From Botrytis cinerea B05.10 (lineage: Eukaryota; Ascomycota; Leotiomycetes; Helotiales; Sclerotiniaceae): a DNA stretch of 64,000 nucleotides. The position numbers were made by a program, and so were the translations under genes. The stretch is taken from contig NC_037320.1 in assembly GCF_000143535.2 (NCBI RefSeq), positions 186,001 to 250,000 on the forward strand, written 5' to 3'. Positions 1 through 11,574 of this stretch are shown here, one piece after another (within the stretch, counting starts at the first letter, position 1; every line of letters starts with the position of its first letter). A model generated the notes under the pieces. The model did no database searches. It worked only from the letters and a program-made list of their open reading frames with translations, and had not been told where the DNA came from.

Positions 1-358
1 CTTCAGCTTCAACATCTTGATACCTCTGCGCTATGGATGGGAAGGAAAAAATTGAAATGCCAAAAACTCAAATAATCTCGTAGAGAAGTCGATTCATTCG
101 AGACACCACTAAAATCAGAATGGTCAAGTCGAGGAAAACACCAAATTCGCTGTAGAGTGCAGACTGTATTTATGACGAGTGAAATTCCGATGATGATTGC
201 TCTCATTCAAAGATGGCAGCAAAATGAAATAAGAAAGGACTGGTGCAATGAAACTCAAAAAGTGAGATCGGAGAGGCGGTGCCTTTGAAGAGACTTGTCA
301 AGTAATTTCAAAATAGTAAAGTTATGAAAGCACTTGATGTGTAGTATCGATCTGGCGA
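1..358. other. Sequence downstream of the RGG-rich gene, no gene seen
   Basis: This lies 3' of the minus-strand gene ending at 359 and probably includes its 3' UTR. The only open frame, on the minus strand at 9-206, is short and has no recognisable features. Nothing else supportable is visible. Confidence 0.5.
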
Positions 359-2678
359 TTAGGGTTTGCTTTCGTTTATTGACTGGTGGAAACCCAAGAG
401 AAGTTCATCGAGCTCTTCGAAAAAACCTTTGAATCCCCCAGCTGGAAAGAAGTTACTCATATCCTTCTGCCAGTCGCGGTCCATCGTAGTGTGATCATTT
501 GCCTCCATATCTGTATCCCAGAGATCATGAAAAACAGCGACTCCAGCACAGATATTTGGCTCTGCTACAGTGCTCAAACCATTCCAGTTTCTGTTGATGG
601 TGAATTCGAGGCAGTAACCACCCTTTTGAGTCTTGAACCTATAGATGCTTTGAAGTGTAACCTTCTCGACACGTAGACCAGCCTGAACACGAGGGGTGAT
701 TCTAGGATATATGAATCCATACTTGTCTTTACGATCCTCCATTCTTCGAGTGTTTAATCCCGTACGAACATAAGGTTGCAAGCAACTTTGAACCAAGTCT
801 TGAAATGAACTCTCGACTATGGTGCCGGCTGTTTCACTGATGATCTCAATGGTCCAATCAACTTGTCTATTGGTATCTCTATTAGTAAGTGATCAAGAAG
901 TCAAGGATCATAAACTTACTCAATATCAACAGTCACAATCTCCACACACTTGTTGCGACGTTCTTCCTCAACAACTTTGACTACACCACATTGGTATCCA
1001 CCATATACCGTGTCAATGTCTGCCTCAATCTTGAACATTTGGCCTGATGAATTCTGTACGACGAGGATCGCAACGAATTTTGGCTTCACGTCCTGCAGGT
1101 CGTAGTCCGTGCTACTCCAAACCATGAATTTGTTAAGTTTTGACTTCACATCAGCCATCATGTGAATGACAACTCGAGGGTCAACACTAATCAAGTATGT
1201 GTCAGCTCGTGAATAAACTTCTGGTACATCATGAACTTACCCCTTTTCGAATATACCCCTAGTTCCTGTACGTTTCATCATCTTCGTGAAGGCATCCCAA
1301 TTTTGCTTGCCATCAGTCAAAACTGTTTGCCAGCGTGTAAGGTGCAGTTCTCCAAAATATACTCGCATCTGCATGCGGTCCTTGAGGCGAGTCAGCTCGT
1401 TGAGATGTTCGCTCAACTCCTTACGAAACTCTTCGACGGTGGCTTCCACTTTCAAAGAGCGACGGGGGCTCTGTTTGTTTAACTCTTCATTGGAAGACAT
1501 CTTGGAAAACTTGATACCAGAGACATGTTTTTGGCCTTCAAAACTGGTAGATGCTTCGAGGAGAGTAGACTCAGTAGAATATCGCGGTGGTACAACAATA
1601 AAAACAGTGTCTTCCATGTTTGCACGAGCATGAGCACTATCAGCAGCTTGTCGGATACCTTTGATGACTTCAATTATGGTAGTTTGACCGGATGGTGACG
1701 GGGCAGAGATAACTAGCCATCGGCGGGCACCATTCCAATGAATAAAGACTTTCCAAGTGGTTCTTAGACGGTCAAGATCCTTCATTTGTTCGCCAAATAA
1801 CTGCTCGGGGTTCTCTCCCCTCACTGGCCATTGATAGAATCCCTATGGGAGATCAGTGTCTACGACCGACTAAAGCAATAGACAGAAAAGACTTACTATG
1901 GCTGAGAATACCTCTCCTTCGACAGGTTTCTTCAAGAAGCGTGCTGTGTTGGTGCGCAAGCTTCGGTCATTTTCAAGTTGTAATTTCTTGGCTTCAGTCA
2001 TGAGTCCAGCTGGCACGGCCCAGCCAGTGCTTGAATTGAGACCTGACTCTCGTTCTTTTTTAATTGGACGGCGAGGTAGTTCCTGGTCGGCACGATGGTT
2101 ATCTGAAGGTACATGGCCAGAAAAGCCAGTACCATCGCGAGAACGTCCTCCCCGAGGAGCATTCTCGACCAATCGTCCTTATGATTGTTAGTATTTTTCA
2201 TGCCAATATACTTGACAATTGTGACGTACCGTTACCACGTCCCGTAGGTACGGAGTGGTGCCCGCCACGGCCAGCATTGCCTCTCGAGTTACCTCGAGTG
2301 GCTCCGCCACCGCGGTGGCTGCCATTGCGGCCGCTACCACGATCAAATGTTCCACGTCCGCGTCCACGAACATTGCTGTCGGTCCCACGACCACGTCCAT
2401 GGGTAGCATTGTTAATGCTACGACCGCGCCCACCTCCACTGGTGTCGGTTCCTCTGGTTGCCGGAGTCGATCTAGGAAGTTCCTGTCTGACAGCAGGAGG
2501 TCTATCTCCGACATTATTTGCCGGAGTAGGTGCTTCCTCAGCGTCGCCCGCCTCCGATTCCGCACACCACGCAGCAGCAGTATGAGTCTCATAACTTGTA
2601 AGAATTAGCTGTATGCTCGATTGAAATAATATGATGAGAATGAAGTTTTGCATACGTCGCGAGCTTGTTCGAATGCAT
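359..2678 (-). CDS. RG/RGG-rich protein of unknown function, 685 aa, six exons
   Basis: Function unknown. My splice model is 2678-2656, 2594-2230, 2177-1897, 1842-1241, 1186-920 and 878-359; it keeps frame throughout and uses GTATGC, GTACGT or GTAAGT donors, several with clear ACTAAC/CTAAT branch points. The start is ATG at 2678 (MHSNKLAT before the first intron); longer upstream frames lack an ATG. Residues about 55-130 are an Arg/Gly-rich tract (GRGRG, RGG, GRGNG), the kind that binds RNA or is arginine-methylated in other proteins. The remaining ~550 residues form a folded region, including W-K-V-F-I-H-W and W-L-V-I-S-A-P segments and a basic helical stretch. The overall look is like uncharacterised ascomycete proteins (possibly the DUF7905 group, from memory only). 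A role in RNA binding is inference from the RGG tract alone. Confidence 0.75.
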
Positions 2679-4827
2679 CTTGTCGATCTATATTCAACAC
2701 TTCTTTCTTTGAGAAGAACAAATACTGCGACGAGTAGTTGTAAGAAGTGGCACACGATCTATCACACTTTAAAATTGTGAGATGATCGGACTGGTTATGA
2801 AATGTAAGATTAAATCAATTCAAAAGAGAAAGTGAGGAGAATCGAGGTCTGTAGAGGGAAGAATTAAAAGCTTGATCGAAAGGTTGAGGCAATTTTTAAA
2901 AGAGATTGATAGTATCGGCAGCGATACTAAGATAAAATCAATTTCTCGATTGACGAAGGAAATTCAAGATTCAGAAATTGTTGCTGTTGTTGTCAAAAGA
3001 AAATTGAAGAAGAAAGTGGAAAGTGGAAAATGGAAAATGGAAAATGGATTGAAGGTGGCAAGATTTTAGGTTGACAATAATATCCCATAGCAACCGAAGA
3101 GGAAGGAAGAAGGTCAAGTTCTTCCCAAATTCCAGTAGAGAAAATTAGGCGAGTGAAGAGCGAAATGATGAGAACATCCTACTTTGTCAAATACACCATT
3201 GATATCTAATATAAAGCGGTGAAGAGAGAGAGAGAAGACAGAGAAGACAGAGAAGAAAAAGGTGTTAACTCTGACTTTAGAATATATGACGAGTCTTGAA
3301 GTGATAATGTTCGTTTCAGTTTCCAAGGTAAATTGTCAAAAAATATGGAGTGAAGAAGGTTGTCTATTCCTCTTACCTCGATAGTTCAATTTTTAAAGGC
3401 CAAATTTGCCAATTGGCCTCGACAGCGACGCAAAACCGGCGAGTATCCAAACGGAGAGAGACCTATCATACCGTCAGTGGATTGTTATTGAGTTGTTGGT
3501 TGCTTCTCAGAGATTACGCAGGTAACGGAAATATTGTATCAAGGATGTGAGTGTTTTTGACTTTTGGCTTGCGTACTTCAACATGAGGCTATCGATGACC
3601 AAATGAAAAGAGAAGCTGCTTCGTATGAAGATCTATCGATCAGACAAACGCATATAAAATGCCATGTAATTTCAATACATATGCATCTATCCGCGCATAA
3701 GCAAAAACGCTCAACAAGGATCACTGGGGCCACATGCATGAAAGGAAACCTTGGGAAATCTTGCAAAGGGCATCTCTCTTCTTTGAACCAATCGGTGTGT
3801 TTGACGTTGGTCCAAGTCCACACATACAAATTCAATCTGCGCACCCTGACTTCAAGCATGAACATGCAGTGCAGTTCACGAGATATCAAAACTTGACGAT
3901 TGACAGTGTATTTATCTCCTGCCAGGTAGCCTAGCTTGGCACATTGAGTACACAGATGCACGTTCGTTGATCTCTTTGGTACAATATTCGAATGCGACAG
4001 AAAGGAATTGTGCAAGAACATACAACAAAAGTATTTGCCCTCTTGCCTGGATTTCTTATTAGTCTGTGGTTTCATGTGAGATATCCAGATATTGTTATCA
4101 TGAATCCCAGAGTTGACAAGGTTGGGGACTTGCTCACCAATAGTCGGGAGAGAAAGTTCTCCCCCATGGCTTGCCACAGACATCTTTCTTTGGAAAAGAA
4201 AAGTCGTTGTAAGCGGTTATATAAAGAAGATTCTTTGAATGATGGGACATGTTTCTGAGGTATGTTGATACATTATAGTGCAGGGTGGAAAAGTTGTGTG
4301 CCAAAATGGCGAATTAAGGATCGTGGGAGGATTGTGGGAGGAAGGTTCCTCGAAACGAAAGCCAAATTATAAACCCAAGATGGACTTGTTGTTAGCTTAG
4401 CGTCGGAGGAGCACGGGAGAGGAACGGGAGATCGGCCGCACCTGAGCCACCATCTCTATCTGGGGAGGCTGGAGGCTGGAGCATTCATACTGTTTACTGC
4501 CCTCAAGACGACCCTCTGTGTCTCTTCTCGCGATGAGAAACAGACACACGCTTATTAGTATGTATGTATTCATTCGGCATTTAGCAGCTGTTCTTATAAG
4601 AGCAATTGAGTATCAGTTATTCATCGTCGAGACCGATGTGCCAGGAGATGACGTGCCGTAGGAGTGACAAGCTTTCCCCGCAGTCCACTTAAGGTTATTT
4701 CAGGTACAGGGACAGAGCAAGGTTACAAGGTTACAAGGTTAAATAAAACATTTCATTCCATGACCTAAACTCAAAAAGGTCAATCAACAACACATTAATG
4801 ATCCAATGAGGAATTCCAATATCGAAG
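2679..4827. other. Divergent intergenic region between the RGG-rich gene and ORC1
   Basis: About 2.1 kb separates two divergently transcribed genes, so both promoters should lie here. Positions 3222-3260 are a purine-rich GAGA/GAAGACA microsatellite. The longest frame (minus strand 3578-4183) has an unusual Cys/Trp-rich composition and no recognisable domain, and I do not call it. No RNA gene was recognised. Confidence 0.5.
3222..3260. repeat. Purine-rich microsatellite (GA)n/(GAAGACA)n
   Basis: A short GAGAGA run followed by about three GAAGACA-like units in the intergenic region. This is simple sequence, seen directly. Confidence 0.8.
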
Positions 4828-7378
4828 ATGTCGCCAACTCCAATCCTCCCTCCGTCAAAGGCAATACTTCCTTCGTCCCACGCGATTCTACCTACAGATG
4901 CAAAAACACGATTGAAGAAAGCTGAGAATGCAAGAAAACGTTTGGTAGCTGGCCGCACAGTGAGGGAGGATTCGGACGAAGACGAAGACTCCGACGAAGA
5001 AGCCGAATGGCAATGGATATATGACGACGAGAATTCCGAAGAAACTGCCTCGCCCTCGCAGACCGATGCTAAAGGGGGCGAAAACTCAGCAGTTAAGAGA
5101 ACGCGTCGACTTTCGAAAGGCACAGGAGCTAAGAGGATTGTTGGTGCTAGGGCTGGAAAGACGGTCTGCAGGATTGCAGATTGTGTTTTGATCAATAACG
5201 ATACTTCGAATACAAATTGGGTTGGAATTATCTCGGGCTTTGAAGAAGATGAGGGCTATGACGAGAATGCCGAGTCATACCATGATATAATGAAAGCCAA
5301 TATTTGGTGGTTCTGTAGCCCAAATGACATTCACAATAAAACGAAGAAGCGATCGGATTTTCTAGAAGTAAGGTTCTCCAGTGCTTACATCGTGCTTCTT
5401 ATAGCTAACGGTTATAGAATGAGCTCTACATCTCTTCTGATCTCGATACAATTTCACTAGCGACCATTAATGGTGTAGCTACGATCCTATCCGAAGAAGC
5501 ATTCAATGCCAAATTCCCAACAGGGAAAATACCTAGAAACCGAAAAGAAAAAGGGAAAACATTCATATGTCGCCGGGGATTACACAGCAAATCTGTCACA
5601 TATACAGACGAATTCGTATGGGATGATGTATACCATAACACGGAGGAAAGTGTTGAACAGTTGATCGAGAAGATCGAAAATAGCCTCCCAAGCAATAAGA
5701 GAAAGAAGCCTGTCCTTTCTCATCCTAAGAAGAAGAAGAAGAAGAAGCATCATGAAGATGATGACGCAAGCGTGGCATCTGAGCATGATGATGATGATTA
5801 TGAAGTGGATGAAGAAATCTTAGCAACACCGAGGAAAAGGCAAAAGACTACGAAAGCTATAACCCCTCGAAAACCACGCACACCCTCCAAGCTACTCACT
5901 CCTAGTCACAAACGGTTCGTCATTGGCGATTGGTCAAAAAGATTCATGCTGACAGTATTTGTAGGATTGTCGTTAAGAAGCCACTAGAATTCACGCCTTT
6001 GGGAATGCGTATGCTCTCACCATCCGTTAATGCTTCTCCATTTCAAACAGCTCGATCGCGTCTTCACGTTTCATCCGTTCCTGATACCCTTCCCTGTCGT
6101 GAAGAAGAATTCTCATCAGTATACACACATCTTGCAGCTGCTATTACAGATGGTACTGGCTCATGTATTTATATCTCTGGAACTCCAGGAACCGGAAAAA
6201 CTGCAACTGTACGAGAAGTTGTCGCACAGCTTAATGCATCTGTTTCAGCCGATGAATTAGATCCTTTTATTTTCGTCGAGATCAACGGAATGAAAGTCAC
6301 AGATCCACATCAATCATACGCATTGTTATGGGAAGCTCTCAAAGGAGACCGTGTGAGTCCAAGTCACGCGTTGGATCTATTGGAAAGGGAATTCAGCAAA
6401 CCATCCCCGAGAAGAGAACCATGCGTTGTTTTGATGGACGAATTAGACCAACTGGTAACGAAAAACCAAAGTGTCATGTATAATTTTTTCAACTGGCCTG
6501 GTCTGAGGCACTCCAAACTGATCGTACTCGCCGTGGCCAACACCATGGATTTACCTGAACGTACCCTTTCCAACAAAATCTCTTCACGTCTCGGTGTGTA
6601 ACATTACTCTTTATCTTCGATCAACTACGACTAACATCTAATTCTAGGTCTAACCCGTATAACCTTCCCCGGTTACACCCACGAGCAACTCCAAACAATC
6701 ATAACCTCTCGTCTAACCGATGTTCCCACCCACCTCATACACCCCGACGCAATTCAATTCGCCTCTCGTAAAGTCGCTTCCGTGTCCGGCGATGCTCGTC
6801 GTGCCCTCGATATCTGTCGTCGTGCTGTCGAAATCGCAGAATCGGAATCACTCTCTATCCCGAATACACCTTCTAAAACACCAGGCAAAGAAGAAAAGAA
6901 GGGGAAAGGCGTGGTTAGTATAGCGACGGTCAAAAAAGCCATTAATGAGGCGACAACGAGTCCATTGCAACAATATTTGAGAGCTTTGCCGTTGGCGACA
7001 AAAATGTTTCTAGCGGCGTTGGTACTGAGATTGAGGAGGGCCGGGACGGGAGAGTGTCTTGTGGGAGAGGTGGTTGACGAGTGTAGGAGGATGGCGAAGT
7101 TGGACACAGGGGGAAGTGTGGTGGGGTTTTTGCTTACTGGTGCTGGAGCTGGGGGTGGTAATAATGGAGAAAGAATCAGAGGTAAACAAGTAGGAAAAGG
7201 GGCAAGAGTTCAGGGAATGGGTGAAGCAGCAATGGAATTAATGGAGGCGGGTATTATAGGGATAGAAGTGAGGAAGGCGGAGAGGATGGGCAAGGTTAGA
7301 TTGGGGATTGGAGAGGAAGATGTTAAGGTTGCTTTTAAGGATGATCCAGAGATTAGGGGGGTGGGGTTCGTGGGATAG
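4828..7378 (+). CDS. ORC1: Origin recognition complex subunit 1, 798 aa, four exons
   Basis: Largest ORC subunit; it binds origins and, with Cdc6, loads MCM helicase in the nucleus. Exons: 4828-5367, 5418-5914, 5965-6593 and 6648-7378, all junctions in frame. In order: an acidic, Ser/Asp/Glu-rich N-terminus; a BAH domain (roughly residues 110-250) interrupted by intron 1; a basic/acidic linker with a Lys run and repeated TPRK/TPSK-type sites (possible CDK sites, inference); then the AAA+ module with Walker A GTPGTGKT at 418-425 and Walker B VVLMDELD (D504, E505). A sensor-type VANTMDLPER and the GDARRALDICRRA segment follow, then a winged-helix-like C-terminus. All are hallmarks of Orc1/Cdc6 ATPases. 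Length is normal for fungal Orc1. It converges with PRP46, 360 bp downstream. Confidence 0.95.
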
Positions 7379-7738
7379 CGGTAAGGGTGGGAGTAGCGAG
7401 AAGAGTCGGGGAAGGGAGAACATGTGGAGATAGATTGGATTGGGATATGTAGATGGATACAACGACAGTTAAATTGATACCCAGCACGACCACACACGAT
7501 AAACCAGTATAGCATAGTAATACAAAGAAGGAAGCAATGATTTCAAGATAGAAATTCCCAAAAATGGTCATCATTCATGTAGCAATGGTATATGTATGCA
7601 ATAAGTATCTAAACCACTACGCACGCAATATCATGAAACGCCAAACACGCCCCCCAGCTAAACTGCCTAGTCTCGTCTAGCTTCGCCCAAATACCTTCCC
7701 GATGCTTTTTTACATTTTCATATTATACATATACGTAT
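7379..7738. other. Convergent intergenic spacer, ORC1/PRP46 3' ends
   Basis: About 360 bp between two tail-to-tail genes. It should hold both polyadenylation regions. No gene-like frame was recognised; minus-strand frames here are shadows. Confidence 0.6.
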
Positions 7739-9325
7739 TTAGAATTTTCGTCGTCCAAGCTCTGGTTTCCATTCGAGAGGGTGGGATTCAGGGGTTGCGA
7801 GCTCGTCTTGTTTCCATACTTTGACTATTGGGGGAAGGGGTGGTTAGCATTTATTCCTCTTTGGAGGGAGTGTAAAGGGTGCTAAGGGTAAGATGGAAAA
7901 GTGGAGGAAGGTAAAGAGGGGGGAGGGAAAGAGGGAGGAAGGGAAATAGAGGAACATACTAGTTTTATCCGCTTCTCCCGTAATCAATCTCAGTCCGGTC
8001 TTATCGAACAAACTCGTGAAAATACCCGCCTCCGCATCCAAAGAACCCGGTTGGGCAATAGAGTCCAGCGCTTGATATCTATGACCCGTCTTCCAGTCCC
8101 AGAACGCCATCGATCCATTGTCTCCTCCGGAGAATAATACATTGTCTTCGTTCACACTGAGCGTGTTGATAATAGCATTTTGGCCGTCGAAGTTTTGCAT
8201 AAAGGCTCCCTCTGGACATTTCCATTGTTTGATGCTTCCTGCGCTGCCACTTGCGAATGTAAACTCCTTGGGATGGATGGCGAGTGCGCGGACACCTTTT
8301 TTGTGGTGGGTGAGGGCTCCCATACTTTTTCCAGCTGCTAAATCCCATAGGCGGACGGTAGAATCGAGGGAGGAAGTGATGACTTGTGGATCGGCTTCTT
8401 GGCACTTCAGATCTGATACTGTGCCTTTATGTCCAGATAATACGTGGATGTTACTCCTGGTCCTCATATCCCATACTCTTGCTACACCATCTCTTCCACC
8501 TGTAACCAATACATCCAGCGTAGGATGTAAAGCTAAAGTATAGACACCACTCAAATGCCCATGATAATGTCGAATCACCTTGTTGGTTTCCAGATCCCAG
8601 CACTTGACCATCTTGTCCTCTCCGCAACTAAACAAATACGGATGTCGAGGACTAACTGCCAATCCTCTCACAGTCGATATATGTCCGGTCAATGTGAGTT
8701 TCAATCCTCCAGTCGCCAAATCCCATATTTTAATTGTACGATCTCCAGCTCCAGAAGCAAACCAGCGATTCTCGGGCTCAACAGCTAGAGCACGCACCCA
8801 TCCCAAATGTCCAGATATCACGCGCATGAGTTTCCATGGGGCATGCCATTCAGGTTTTGCTTGGACGAAATTTTGTTTGCGCACTAAACTGCTGGATGGC
8901 AAGTTACTCTGCGCAGTAGATATCGAAGGGCCGTTCGCGTTAGGTGGTGCATCTTTGCCTCGGATTATAAGGCTGGTACTACTTCCAGCTCCAGAACTCT
9001 CGATTCGTGATGGAATTCCTTCGATCATCTTCATGGTATTATTGTCTGCAGCTGAGTCCCCATCTGTAGCTTGTACCTTAGCCTTCTTCCTCCTGTTCCC
9101 AGCCGCGGCAGCTTGTTTTGCGGCCAAGGCAGCTGGTAATTCTCGAACATGATCGTATTCGGCGTGGACTCTTCCTACCAATGCTAATTTATCTGCGGTT
9201 TCTGTAGATTTTGGATCGGGAATTGATTCTGTATCTGCGAAAAGAGAACGTGTTCGTTTGGCATTTTGTTTTATTAAAGATTGGATTTGATCGTCTGAAG
9301 GTAGGGAGGCGACTGCGGTTGCCAT
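7739..9325 (-). CDS. PRP46: Pre-mRNA-splicing factor PRP46 (PLRG1/PRL1 family), 483 aa
   Basis: WD40 scaffold of the NineTeen-associated spliceosome core, required for activation of splicing in the nucleus. There are two exons: 9325-7960 and 7824-7739. The unspliced frame reads through the 3' intron (donor GTATGT, acceptor CCAATAG) into a low-quality tail, whereas splicing gives the conserved ADKTIKVW end and a basic C-terminus ending GRRKF. Residues 1-150 are low complexity with a basic AGNRRKKAK patch. Seven WD40 repeats cover about 165-460, with typical GH...WD dipeptides ([52 protein letters not shown]). The N-terminal [18 protein letters not shown] signature is typical of this family. 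It is divergent from NAS6 across 270 bp. Confidence 0.95.
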
Positions 9326-9595
9326 AATGAATGGAGGTGGTTGATGTTAATAAGTTGCGCGTGTGAGGAGTTGCGATTTGGAAATTTATCGCGATAAAGC
9401 TTCAGGGACGTGAGCCACAGTCCGTCAAGCCACCGTATTGGCCACCACACCAGCCACTGAAGTCGGTTATTGGCTGTCGCTTTGTATTCCAGGCTCCTCC
9501 TCCACGCCATCATATGATATCAGAAATAATTTCATACAAGATTTCTTCTTTCAATCAATCTTTCATCAAAATCATACTTGACACATTGAAACAAA
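9326..9595. promoter_or_regulatory. Compact bidirectional promoter, PRP46/NAS6
   Basis: Only 270 bp separate the two divergent start codons, so both promoters must share or interleave this DNA. Pyrimidine-rich CT tracts with CAAT/CATCA motifs precede the NAS6 start, and a CCGTATTGGCC-like segment lies centrally. Assignment of specific factor sites would be speculation. Confidence 0.6.
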
Positions 9596-10772
9596 ATGGA
9601 AAAACCATCAGACGATAAATACGCCATTCATCAGGCTTGTCGAGATGGTAGAAGTAAGACACCCTCTCCTCCTCTCTCCCTTTATACTAATAAAGATCCA
9701 GCTGCTATCGTAGAGTCCCTTCTCAATGTAGGAGATCCCTAGACTTTCTGCTATGGAACACTTGGCTATATGCAAATATGAGTAGTACTCACAAATTGTA
9801 GGCCAACCCAAAACTCGCCTTTTTGAAAGATGACGACGAAAGATTACCTATTCATTGGGCGATTTCTTATGGACATTTGGACATTGCCATATTGCTTTCC
9901 AATGTGAAGAACTTTGATCCCGACGTACAGGTGTGTATATTCCATATCATCCCTTTCAAGGCTATAGGCAAACCTTGTTGATATAAATGGTAGGACGGAT
10001 CTGGATGGACACCTCTTATGATCGCTGTCAGCCTTAAGGAAGGTGATGATATCGTGAACTTGTTATTGAAGAAAGAGGCTGAAGTAAATGCCAAGAGTAT
10101 GTTTTATCCTTACTGCATTGCGATTCCGTTCAACTGATGCTCATCATCTCTTAGATTTCAGCGACCAAGTATGGCATTGCAGACTCTTTTGAACACCCTA
10201 CAAACAACCATCTAACTGACATTTAGACCGCTCTCCACTTTGCCACCTCCAAAAACAATCTTCCAATAGCCAAACTCTTACTATCGCAAACTCCACCTGC
10301 ATCCTGTAGAGTTAAGGACAAGCGTGGACAGTATGCAATTCATCGTGCAGCAGCTATTGGATCCACCCCATTAGTTGAGTTATTGTTGAAGAATAAAAGC
10401 CCGTTGAATCCTACAGATGTCGCGGGACAAACACCACTTCATCATGCGGTTGCCGAAGGTCATGGTATGTTGGTACTGTTCACTTGACTTTCTATATCAG
10501 ATTGAAAGACATTCACAACTACTTTTGGATGATTTCACTACGAATCTCCCAGCTTACTAAACCATACATTTAGGTGACACTGCAGTAGCTCTGTTGAAAG
10601 CCGGTGCGGAAACAGACAAGAAGGATGTAGATGGCTGCCTTGCATTGGACCTTGCTCCTGACAGTCAGGTTAGTGATTATTATCCTCCCATTTTATGACG
10701 TACCAAGCTTAAAACTTTTAGGTCAAGAAATATATAGTTCAATGGGCCGAGATGGAGGGTATCGATTTATAG
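9596..10772 (+). CDS. NAS6: Ankyrin-repeat proteasome assembly chaperone (Nas6/gankyrin), 239 aa, eight exons
   Basis: Nas6 (PSMD10/gankyrin) binds the Rpt3 C-domain and helps assemble the 19S proteasome base. Exons: 9596-9653, 9696-9727, 9802-9930, 9994-10096, 10155-10168, 10227-10464, 10574-10668 and 10722-10772. The phase closes exactly to a 720-nt CDS. The product begins MEKPSDDKYAIHQACRDGR and consists almost wholly of ankyrin repeats (LPIHWAISYGHLDIA, TPLMIAVSLKEG, TALHFATSKNNLPIA, YAIHRAAAIGSTPLV, TPLHHAVAEGHGDTA), ending EMEGIDL. Length matches yeast Nas6 (228 aa). Exon 5 is a 14-nt micro-exon encoding only N-F-S-D-Q, inside the NAKNFSDQTALHFA repeat; skipping it would break the frame. 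Confidence 0.9.
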
Positions 10773-11574
10773 CATGCTAGTATGGTTGGTGAAATTAATG
10801 AAATCTAATTGCATCTCGTTCCCTTCTCACTTATCCTCTTTTGAGATTCCGGTTTCTAATGCCAGATTCAGAGCCTTCAGGCAATACAGGGGTTGAATTT
10901 AATGTTGAACATTGACGTTCTTTTGAACTAAACATTCGTCTAGTCTAAATCACCCCCTGTAACCTACGATTCATGTACCATTTTCTCATTTGCAAGGAGG
11001 AAGAACTTTTTCAGAACTCACTCCTTTGGGCCTACCTCTCAAATGAAGTGGTATCAAATACGAGGCCGCTCCTGTTTGACTGTAGGGTGGATTAAAAGCC
11101 CACATAGCAGTGGCAATCAATGGAATACTACTTAATTCTTTCTTTCCAACTGAACTGAACAGTTTTCATTTACGCAGTCTCTCGGTTAGTACACATCAAC
11201 TAAGGTTATATGCACCCAACAGCTGAGTGAGGATGAATCATACCGACGAAGGGATGACAGCTCGGAACCGATAGACTGTGCCCCCACTCTTGCAAATCAA
11301 GCTTTCAAGTCCACTGTCAATTCGCTCATTCATTGGTCGCATGTCACCATTGCATCCCTGACTGATCAGATTGATAAGATAAAAATTGGTTCGGGAATCG
11401 CGTCGTCGTAAGCTGCGTATGCGTACCGGCATTTCTATTACTTATTATCGCTTGTTGTTGATTATCTTGGCGCCTGAAATGATAAATACTTGAATGCTAT
11501 CCGTCCTCCTCTGGTCCTGGCTTTTTCCTCCATTTTGGTCACTGTTCTTCCTGACCTCAAGAATAGTAGCCGCG
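10773..11574. other. Intergenic region between NAS6 and the secreted-protein gene
   Basis: About 800 bp, containing the NAS6 3' end and the promoter of the next gene. No RNA gene or repeat was recognised. An in-frame upstream ATG at 11494 would add 27 hydrophobic residues to the next protein. Confidence 0.5.

Noticed and set aside
3578..4183. 201-codon minus-strand ORF in the RGG-gene/ORC1 gap
   Set aside because: Composition is rich in Cys and Trp and looks random; no domain, no supporting splice structure, and it lies in a promoter region.
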